29,942 bases of DNA from an uncultured Bacilli bacterium (GTDB lineage Bacteria > Bacillota_I > Bacilli_A > RF39 > UBA660): contig CAKOOQ010000015.1 in the NCBI GenBank assembly GCA_934098555.1, positions 1 to 29,942 on the forward strand. Direction: 5' to 3'. This document shows, piece by piece, positions 24,570 through 29,942 of this stretch (positions are counted from its first letter, which is position 1; the number at the start of each line of letters is the position of its first letter). The position numbers and the translations under genes were made by a program. The notes under the pieces are model-generated. The model saw only the letters and a list, made by a program, of their open reading frames with translations, was not told where the DNA came from and made no database searches.

Positions 24570-25109
24570 ATGAAAGAATTTTTTAATATTATCAGTATCG
24601 CGGTTGCTTTAAGCATGGATACTTTTTCCCTTTCTTTGAGCCTAGGAACTTATAATATTTCGCATAAAAAAATATTTGAGATTGCTCTTATGGTAGGTAT
24701 TATGCATTTTTTAATGCCTTTATGTGGTAATTTTTTAGGTGTTAAAATCATTTCTTTTTTTCGTATTAATAGTGAATTCTTTTTGGGATGTATTTTACTT
24801 TTTCTAGCTTTTAATCTTTTATTTGAAATGTTAAAAAAAGAAGAAAAAATTTCTTATGATTTGTCGTTAATTGGCATTTTTCTTTTTTCTTTTGGGGTAT
24901 CTATTGATGCCTTTTCAACCGGTCTTGGTTTAAAAGCTATTACACAAAATAGTTATTTAGCTATGTTTATTTTTTCCCTTGTAAGTTTTCTTTTTACTTT
25001 ACTGGGCTTATTTATCGGTAAATTTGCTTCTAATCATCTTGGTAAAACAGCATCTTTTTTGGGTCTTATTCTTTTATTTAGCTTGGCAATTTTACATCTT
25101 TTAACTTAA
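24570..25109 (+). CDS. mntP: Manganese efflux pump MntP
   Basis: A 179-aa, six-helix membrane protein with an internal duplication. The two half-repeats share SMDTFSLSL (residues 15-23) and SIDAFSTGL, the paired Asp motifs of MntP. In B. subtilis the homologue YwlD lies in this same prfA-spoIIR neighbourhood. CAGGAG precedes the ATG. No yybP-ykoY type riboswitch fits in the 38-base gap before it. Confidence 0.9.
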   Translation: MKEFFNIISIAVALSMDTFSLSLSLGTYNISHKKIFEIALMVGIMHFLMPLCGNFLGVKIISFFRINSEFFLGCILLFLAFNLLFEMLKKEEKISYDLSLIGIFLFSFGVSIDAFSTGLGLKAITQNSYLAMFIFSLVSFLFTLLGLFIGKFASNHLGKTASFLGLILLFSLAILHLLT

Positions 25110-25174
25110 AGTTGTTTCAAAAAAATATAAAATTTGGTATCATAAATACTGTTGAGAAAAAGGAAAGTGATTTT

Positions 25175-26428
25175 ATGCGCAAAATAAGAATCAATGGTGG
25201 TAATACATTAAGTGGAACAATACCTATATCCGGTGCTAAAAATAGCGCCGTTGCTTTAATACCGGCTTCTATTTTATGTGATGAACAAGCAAGTATTTTT
25301 AACATGCCTGAAATATCGGACCGTGATGACTTGATTCACATTATTGAACTATTAAAGGGTAAAGTCACTGTTTCTTCAGATAAAATGCTTATTGACGCGA
25401 CAGCTATTCAGAATAAAGCGATTCCTGAGGAATTATCTTCTAAACTAAGAGCCAGTTATTATTTTATGGGTGCTTTGTTGGGTAAATTTAAGCATGTAGA
25501 AATTTCTTTTCCTGGGGGCTGTCAAATTGGTAATCGAAAAATTGACTTTCATTTAAAAGGATTCTCATTAATGGGGGCAACCATAACAGAAGATAAAGAT
25601 AAATACATTATTGATGCCGAAGAACTTACGGGAGCTAAAATTTATCTTGATTTTGCCAGTGTTGGGGCAACTATAAATATTATGCTTGCCGCGGTTAGGG
25701 CCAAAGGGACGACTATTATCAACAATGCTGCGAAAGAACCAGAAATTGTTAATGTCGCGACGTTTTTAAATAATATGGGAGCTAAAATAAAAGGTGCTGG
25801 AACAAGTAAAATAACCATTGAAGGTGTTAATTATTTACATAAAGCGATAATAGAAGTTATCCCTGATAGGATTGAAGCTGGGACATATATCATTATGGGG
25901 GCCCTTTTAGGTAAAAATTTAGTTATTTCTAATATTATTCCCGAACATCTTACTTCTCTTTTAGCCAAGTTAGAAGAAATCGGTGTTGATTTTACAATAA
26001 AAGAAAATACAATTTGTTTAAATAGAAATGAAAATTTAAAACCATTTAATATTACCACCCTTATTTATCCTGGTTTTCCAACGGATCTTGCCCAACCGAT
26101 GAGCGTATTAATGACCCAATGTAAAGGTCTTAGTATTTTAGAAGAAACAATTTATTCTAATCGCATGGGTCAAGTACATTGTTTAAACAAAATGGGGGCT
26201 GATATAACGATTTCCAATCAAACCGCTTATATAAAAGGGCCTACTCCTTTATATGGAAATGATGTGGTAGCCAGTGATTTAAGAGCGGGAGCCTCTTTAG
26301 TCATTGCCGGTTTAATTGCCAGTGGTCAAACCAAAATTTCAAACATCGAGCATATTTTAAGAGGTTATGAACATATTGTTTCAAAGCTTTCTGATGTCGG
26401 AGCTGAAATAAGTCTTATCGAAGAATAA
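25175..26428 (+). CDS. murA: UDP-N-acetylglucosamine 1-carboxyvinyltransferase MurA
   Basis: First committed step of peptidoglycan synthesis: adds enolpyruvate to UDP-GlcNAc. The ATG at 25175 follows AAGGAAAGTGA and gives 417 aa starting MRKIRINGGN; a longer in-frame ATG at 25112 lies beside the mntP stop and has no ribosome-binding site. Catalytic K22 and N23 (SGAKNSA) and C116 in FPGGCQIGNRKIDFHLKG are present, so the fosfomycin target cysteine is intact. VGATINIMLAAV, PDRIEAGTYI and PGFPTDLAQPM are family motifs. In B. subtilis murAA also precedes spoIID. Confidence 0.96.
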   Translation: MRKIRINGGNTLSGTIPISGAKNSAVALIPASILCDEQASIFNMPEISDRDDLIHIIELLKGKVTVSSDKMLIDATAIQNKAIPEELSSKLRASYYFMGALLGKFKHVEISFPGGCQIGNRKIDFHLKGFSLMGATITEDKDKYIIDAEELTGAKIYLDFASVGATINIMLAAVRAKGTTIINNAAKEPEIVNVATFLNNMGAKIKGAGTSKITIEGVNYLHKAIIEVIPDRIEAGTYIIMGALLGKNLVISNIIPEHLTSLLAKLEEIGVDFTIKENTICLNRNENLKPFNITTLIYPGFPTDLAQPMSVLMTQCKGLSILEETIYSNRMGQVHCLNKMGADITISNQTAYIKGPTPLYGNDVVASDLRAGASLVIAGLIASGQTKISNIEHILRGYEHIVSKLSDVGAEISLIEE

Positions 26429-26468
26429 TTTTTTTGCCTATTTTATAAACTTTAATAGGTGATTTAAC

Positions 26469-27143
26469 GTGAAAAAAGTTATCCTATTTACCATTTTTTT
26501 AGGGACACTGTTTTCTTTAATTATTTACCGTTTCTTTTATCATGAAACTGTCCAAATTGTTACTCTTGGTGATGGCCTTGCCACCGGTGAAACTTATTAT
26601 GATGTCACGGGCTATAGTTTTAATGATTATTTAAGAGATTATTTAGAAGAAACGACAAAAATAGATGAGTATATAACAGAATTTGCCAATAAAAAGGAAA
26701 CATCTGAGACATTAAAGTTAAAACTTGCCAATAACTACACTTTAGAAAGTACCGAGACAAAGATTCAACAGGCTTTATCCAAAGCTTCTTTGATTACTAT
26801 AGCTTTAGGAACTTATGAACTTAGCCATAGTAAGGTGACCCAAAAAGAAATAGATAACTATCTTACTAATATGGAAAAAATTATTAATCTTTTACGCGTT
26901 TATAATCAAAAGAAAATCATTTTATTAAGTTTGTATTCTACAAATGATTTAACCAAAGAAGATGTTTCAAAGATAAATACTTATTTACAAAATCTTGCCC
27001 AAGAAAAAAGAATGGATTTTGTGGATATAACATCTATCACAGAAAATAAAGATTATTTTTTTAGTTCCAGCCATCCTTATCCTAATTATAAAGGCCATCG
27101 TTATCTAAAAAATCTTATTGTAGAAACGTGTTTTGAAACTTAA
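26469..27143 (+). CDS. SGNH-like membrane-anchored protein, probably inactive
   Basis: A 224-aa protein from a GTG start preceded by AGGTGAT. An N-terminal signal anchor (about 4-22) is followed by an SGNH/GDSL-hydrolase fold: block I at 32-40 reads TLGDGLATG where the nucleophile Ser should be, so GDS is GDG (G36). Block III, normally GxND, is GTYEL (114-118). Block V keeps H202 (SSSHPYPNYKGH) but lacks the Asp three residues earlier. The fold call rests on these blocks and the alternating strands (ITIALG, KIILLSLYS). With three catalytic residues missing it is likely a binding or scaffold protein. It has no counterpart in the Bacillus gene order that I recognise. Confidence 0.7.
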   Translation: MKKVILFTIFLGTLFSLIIYRFFYHETVQIVTLGDGLATGETYYDVTGYSFNDYLRDYLEETTKIDEYITEFANKKETSETLKLKLANNYTLESTETKIQQALSKASLITIALGTYELSHSKVTQKEIDNYLTNMEKIINLLRVYNQKKIILLSLYSTNDLTKEDVSKINTYLQNLAQEKRMDFVDITSITENKDYFFSSSHPYPNYKGHRYLKNLIVETCFET

Positions 27144-27181
27144 TTTTACATGTTCAAACGTTAATTTTACAAAATCTTCCC

Positions 27182-27209
27182 TTGCAAGTGGCAAAATATA
27201 TGTTATAAT
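27182..27209 (+). promoter_or_regulatory. Promoter of rpmE
   Basis: TTGCAA (27182-27187), 16-base spacer, extended -10 TGTTATAAT (TATAAT at 27204-27209). Strong match. Confidence 0.85.
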
Positions 27210-27215
27210 ACTTTA

Positions 27216-27233
27216 GACATATATATCTATGTC
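27216..27233 (+). promoter_or_regulatory. 5' leader hairpin of rpmE
   Basis: GACATATATATCTATGTC: a six-pair inverted repeat GACATA / TATGTC that would begin near the predicted transcription start, followed by another GACAT. It could protect the mRNA 5' end or be an operator. Confidence 0.45.
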
Positions 27234-27265
27234 ATGAATTTGACATGGCGAAAGGAGTGTATCTT

Positions 27266-27481
27266 ATGAGAAATATTCATCCAGAAATGAAAGAAGTTAC
27301 AGTAAAATGTGCTTGTGGAGCAACTTTTAAAACAATGTCTACAAAAGATAATATTGAAGTTGAAGTTTGCTCTGAATGTCATCCTTTTTATACAGGTAAA
27401 CAAGGAAAAGCAAGCAAGGCTGGAAATATTGAAAAGTTCAACCGTAAATATAATTTGAACAAAGATGAAAAAGCTGCATAA
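27266..27481 (+). CDS. rpmE: 50S ribosomal protein L31
   Basis: 71 aa from the ATG at 27266, preceded by AAAGGAG; a longer reading beginning at 27245 lacks a ribosome-binding site. Zinc-type L31: CAC at about 16-18 and CSEC with HPFYTGKQG, the RpmE hallmark. The start MRNIHPEMKEVTVKC is typical. It has its own promoter and a terminator right after. No Zur box is recognised. Confidence 0.95.
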   Translation: MRNIHPEMKEVTVKCACGATFKTMSTKDNIEVEVCSECHPFYTGKQGKASKAGNIEKFNRKYNLNKDEKAA

Positions 27482-27494
27482 GCAGTTTTTTTTT
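27468..27494 (+). terminator. Terminator of rpmE
   Basis: Stem AAAAAGCTGC / GCAGTTTTT (27468-27477 / 27482-27490) with an ATAA loop that contains the rpmE stop codon, then a T-run. Confidence 0.8.
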
Positions 27495-27533
27495 TACCTA
27501 AAATCCCTTATAATGAAAATGGAGATGATAACA

Positions 27534-27986
27534 TTGAAAATTTTTATCGGGGCAGACCACCGTGGGCAAGCACTTGCTCATGAAATTTATGAGGAATTAA
27601 AAAAAGAAAACAGGCAAGTCTATTATTCGCAAGTATTAGAAACAAAGGATGATGATTATCCGGATTTTGCCTTTGATGTGGCTCATCATGTGATTGAAGA
27701 TAAAGATAATTTAGGTATTTTGCTATGTGGGAATGGTATCGGTATCGGTATTGCTGCCAATAAAGTTAAAGGTATAAGATGTGCAAGAGTGACTAATGAA
27801 GATGATGCCTATAAAGCTAAAAATCATAATGGGGCCAACATGATTTCTTTTGGTGGAATTTCTTTAAAAGAAGCCATGGTAATGGTTCATACTTTTTTAG
27901 ACACTCCTTTTGCTAGTGAAGAAAGACATTTAAAAAGAATTCAAAAAATCATAAACTATGAAAATGGAGAATATAATGAACTATAA
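27534..27986 (+). CDS. rpiB: Ribose-5-phosphate isomerase B
   Basis: Interconverts ribose 5-phosphate and ribulose 5-phosphate. The TTG at 27534 is nine bases after GGAG (27521-27524) and gives 150 aa, the family length; upstream ATGs at 27513, 27516 and 27525 lack a usable ribosome-binding site. IFIGADHRG (3-11) binds the substrate phosphate, C65 in LLCGNGIGIGIAANK is the catalytic position, and AKNHNGANMISFG contains H98. The usual CGTGIG is CGNGIG. In B. subtilis rpiB (ywlF) lies in the same region. The C-terminal end overlaps the DUF1146 gene. Confidence 0.93.
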   Translation: MKIFIGADHRGQALAHEIYEELKKENRQVYYSQVLETKDDDYPDFAFDVAHHVIEDKDNLGILLCGNGIGIGIAANKVKGIRCARVTNEDDAYKAKNHNGANMISFGGISLKEAMVMVHTFLDTPFASEERHLKRIQKIINYENGEYNEL

Positions 27987-28155
27987 AATATATGGCTATG
28001 TCTTTTTTACGATGCTAAGTGCATTTGCTTTATCAGGTGTTAATTTTAATAAATTTTTAAAACAAGACCGTTATTTTGAAGCACGTATTTTAGCCATGAT
28101 TTTGAGTATGGTTTTAGGTTACATTTTAACTAACTTTATTTGGGAATTTTTTTGA
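27976..28155 (+). CDS. DUF1146 (YwzB-like) small membrane protein
   Basis: 59 aa from the ATG at 27976, after GGAG; it overlaps the end of rpiB by 11 bases. Two membrane helices (about 5-22 and 37-57) flank NFNKFLKQDRYFEARIL, which matches the DUF1146 family. YwzB lies near murAA and spoIID in B. subtilis. Its function is unknown. It ends with TGA, 7 bases before the spoIID start. Confidence 0.8.
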   Translation: MNYKIYGYVFFTMLSAFALSGVNFNKFLKQDRYFEARILAMILSMVLGYILTNFIWEFF

Positions 28156-28162
28156 GGAGCCT

Positions 28163-29098
28163 ATGAAAAATAAAATTTTACTTTTAATTGTTATTTTATT
28201 ATTTGGTGGGGTTATTTTTATACCTCGGAAAAAAGAATTAGAGGAAAATAAAGAAATAAAAGAAGAAGTAAAAGAAGATAATAAGGCAATATTTGTTAAT
28301 CTTTTAAATGAGGAAACAAATACGATTACAAAAGAAAATTTAGAAGAATATGTTGTGGGGGTAGTTTCAGCTGAAATGCCCTCTGTTTTTAATATGGAAG
28401 CTTTAAAAGCACAGGCTGTTGCCGCGAGAACATATGCTTTATATAAAAAGCAAACAAGAAATCTTTCCTATGATTTAATTATTGGTACGAAAGATCAAGC
28501 ATATAAAAATAATGAAACCCTTCTAAATCTTTGGCAAACAAATTTTTTTGCTAATTATTTAAAAATACGTGAGGCTGTCGAAAGTACTAAGGGGGAGGTG
28601 TTAACTTATCAAGGAAAAATTATCAATGCCTTTTATTTTTCTATGAGTAATGGCTACACCGAAAAATCAGAACTCGTTTTTTCTCAATCTCTTCCTTATT
28701 TAAATAGCGTATCTTCTTCTTGGGATAATGAAGTATTACCAAACTTTACTTATACCGTAACATTAAGCAAACAAAATTTTTGTCAAAAACTGGATATTAC
28801 TTGTGACGTTATCTCGGTAGATGCCCTAAAAAGAAGTGATACTCATCGTGTATTAGAAATTACTATTAACAATAAAACATTTAAAGGAACGGCTTTTCGT
28901 GCGTTACTAGGTCTTCGTTCCACTGATTTTGAACTTACTTTAAAGGACGATGAAATCCAAATTACAACAAAAGGTTACGGTCATGGCGTTGGCATGAGTC
29001 AATACGGTGCGAATGGTATGGCTAGTGAAGGCTATACTTATGAGGACATTTTAAAGTATTATTATCAAAACACAGAAATAAAAAATATTTATGCATAA
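28163..29098 (+). CDS. spoIID: Stage II sporulation protein D (SpoIID lytic transglycosylase)
   Basis: Cuts glycan strands in the septum during engulfment, in the SpoIIDMP complex. The 311-aa product has a signal anchor (4-20), a charged linker, the catalytic region VVSAEMP with E71, and ALKAQAVAARTYALY. The C-terminal YGHGVGMSQYGANGMA is the diagnostic motif. GAGGAG precedes the ATG. Next to spoIIQ as in Bacillus. Confidence 0.95.
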   Translation: MKNKILLLIVILLFGGVIFIPRKKELEENKEIKEEVKEDNKAIFVNLLNEETNTITKENLEEYVVGVVSAEMPSVFNMEALKAQAVAARTYALYKKQTRNLSYDLIIGTKDQAYKNNETLLNLWQTNFFANYLKIREAVESTKGEVLTYQGKIINAFYFSMSNGYTEKSELVFSQSLPYLNSVSSSWDNEVLPNFTYTVTLSKQNFCQKLDITCDVISVDALKRSDTHRVLEITINNKTFKGTAFRALLGLRSTDFELTLKDDEIQITTKGYGHGVGMSQYGANGMASEGYTYEDILKYYYQNTEIKNIYA

Positions 29099-29139
29099 TT
29101 TCAAAAAAACTTTCCACACTATTTTTAGGAGGAAAAAAG

Positions 29140-29793
29140 ATGAAGAAAAGAAAATTACGTAAATATGTTTTACCCACTTGTTATTTATTCATATTAGCTA
29201 TCATGGTTTCGAGTGTCACTTTTTTAGCAAAAAATTTATTAAGTAAAAACATTCAAAATGATGATCATTATAATTATTCTATGAGTGTTTTCGACGAAAA
29301 AGAAGAAACAAGTAATGAAAGTCCAAAACCGGAAGAGGAGGTCATTAAACCTTTAAAACCATTTACTAACGAAAACGTTAATTTGTCGACTTCTTTTTAT
29401 CAGACTAATGAAAATGCTGAAAATCAACAAAAGTCTTTGATTTATTATGAAAATACATATATGCCCAATACCGGTGTCTTATATGAAGCTGATGAAGATT
29501 TTGATATCATTGCCGTTTTAGATGGCAACGTGAAGGATATTAAAACGGATGAAATATTAGGAACTTATTTAATTCTTTCTCATAGTGATAAATTAGAAAC
29601 GGTTTATTATTCCTTAAAAGACGTTAAAGTAAATATTGGTGACAATGTCAAAAAAGGCGACATCATAGCCACTTCTGGAACAACAAAATTACAAACTGCT
29701 AAAAAACAAACTTTGCTATTTGAAGTTTATTATAATGGTAATTTAATGAATCCCTTAGAATTTTACGAAAAAAATATTAATGAATTAAAGTAA
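29140..29793 (+). CDS. spoIIQ: SpoIIQ-like degenerate M23 (LytM) domain protein
   Basis: 217 aa: an N-terminal transmembrane anchor (about 10-30), a low-complexity linker (50-100) and an LytM-like domain (105-210; GNVKDIKTDEILGTYLILSH, NIGDNVKKGDIIATSG, NPLEF). In B. subtilis SpoIIQ makes a forespore channel with SpoIIIAH. The metal sites are lost: the first HxxxD is N110-x3-L114 and the HxH is T191-x-L193. B. subtilis SpoIIQ lacks only the first His, so this copy is more degenerate. AGGAGG precedes the ATG. The position after spoIID matches synteny. Confidence 0.88.
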   Translation: MKKRKLRKYVLPTCYLFILAIMVSSVTFLAKNLLSKNIQNDDHYNYSMSVFDEKEETSNESPKPEEEVIKPLKPFTNENVNLSTSFYQTNENAENQQKSLIYYENTYMPNTGVLYEADEDFDIIAVLDGNVKDIKTDEILGTYLILSHSDKLETVYYSLKDVKVNIGDNVKKGDIIATSGTTKLQTAKKQTLLFEVYYNGNLMNPLEFYEKNINELK

Positions 29794-29807
29794 ACAACTT
29801 ATCTTTT

Positions 29808-29850
29808 AGTCCTTAACCTTTTATACTATAACACAGGTTAAGGACTTTTT
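29808..29850 (+). terminator. Strong terminator after spoIIQ
   Basis: Perfect 12-bp stem AGTCCTTAACCT (29808-29819) / AGGTTAAGGACT (29835-29846), 15-base loop, T-run to 29850. A weaker one (ATCC / GGAT with a T-run) follows at 29853-29876. Confidence 0.92.
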
Positions 29851-29889
29851 GTATCCCCAAAAAAGGATGTTTTTTTAAAGAAAAATCTG

Positions 29890-29898
29890 TGGTATAAT
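29890..29898 (+). promoter_or_regulatory. Extended -10 promoter of the last gene
   Basis: TGGTATAAT with TATAAT at 29893-29898, followed by GAGGTGAT and an ATG. No clear -35. Confidence 0.55.
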
Positions 29899-29931
29899 CG
29901 CTTTTAGTAAACTTTATAGTGAGGTGATAAT

Positions 29932-29942
29932 ATGCGAATTGT
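29932..29942 (+). CDS. Start of a gene cut by the window edge
   Basis: ATG at 29932, preceded by GAGGTGAT, encoding M-R-I-(V). Only three codons are visible. In B. subtilis spoIIID follows this place, but the sequence is too short to identify. Confidence 0.6.

Noticed and set aside
26437..26459. CCTATT/AATAGG hairpin before the SGNH-like gene as terminator
   Set aside because: Six A/T-rich pairs with no T-run; it overlaps the ribosome-binding site, so at most a weak translational control.
28153..28155. TGA read as tryptophan
   Set aside because: TGA ends this gene directly before a good ribosome-binding site and start, and also ends yidC and the ART gene at the expected places.

Overview
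The window is the replication-origin region of a low-GC Gram-positive bacterium (Bacilli). The gene order is the classic Bacillus-type one: gyrA-gyrB-recF-comK-like-dnaN-dnaA run leftward, and rpmH-rnpA-yidC-jag-mnmE-mnmG-rsmG-noc run rightward, diverging from a DnaA-box-rich oriC at about 7.5-9.5 kb. TGA ends several genes (yidC, the DUF1146 gene, the ADP-ribosyltransferase), so this is not a Mycoplasma-type code. spoIIR, spoIID and a spoIIQ-like gene point to a spore former or a recent descendant of one. An uncultured gut lineage of Bacilli (RF39/Erysipelotrichia-like) would fit, but that is inference.

Layout. 1-200: five tandem parS-type palindromes at an exact 41-bp period. 249-5725: gyrA, gyrB and recF, probably one operon starting from a promoter in the end of the preceding gene. 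5792-6271: a ComK-family gene where many Firmicutes carry the S4-domain gene yaaA. 6369-9046: dnaN and dnaA. The dnaN-dnaA spacer and the dnaA-rpmH spacer both hold DnaA boxes, and a nearly identical 84-bp segment occurs in each, so the origin looks bipartite. 9566-16927: ribosome, RNase P, membrane insertion and tRNA modification genes, then a Noc/ParB-family gene. 16946-18865: a class A penicillin-binding protein, the only right-arm gene transcribed toward the origin.

18982-29793: a long rightward series: DUF1934/YwiB-like, argS, rpoE (delta), prfA, an unexpected R-S-E ADP-ribosyltransferase, prmC, spoIIR, mntP, murA, an SGNH-like protein that has lost its catalytic residues, rpmE, rpiB, DUF1146 (YwzB-like), spoIID and a fully degenerate M23 SpoIIQ-like protein. 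Most of this matches the prfA-to-spoIIQ neighbourhood of Bacillus with parts removed. A final gene starts at 29932 and runs off the end.

The most unusual points are the ADP-ribosyltransferase coupled between RF1 and its methyltransferase, the tandem parS array paired with a Noc-type DNA-binding protein, the ComK homologue inside the origin cluster, and the 84-bp repeats flanking dnaA.
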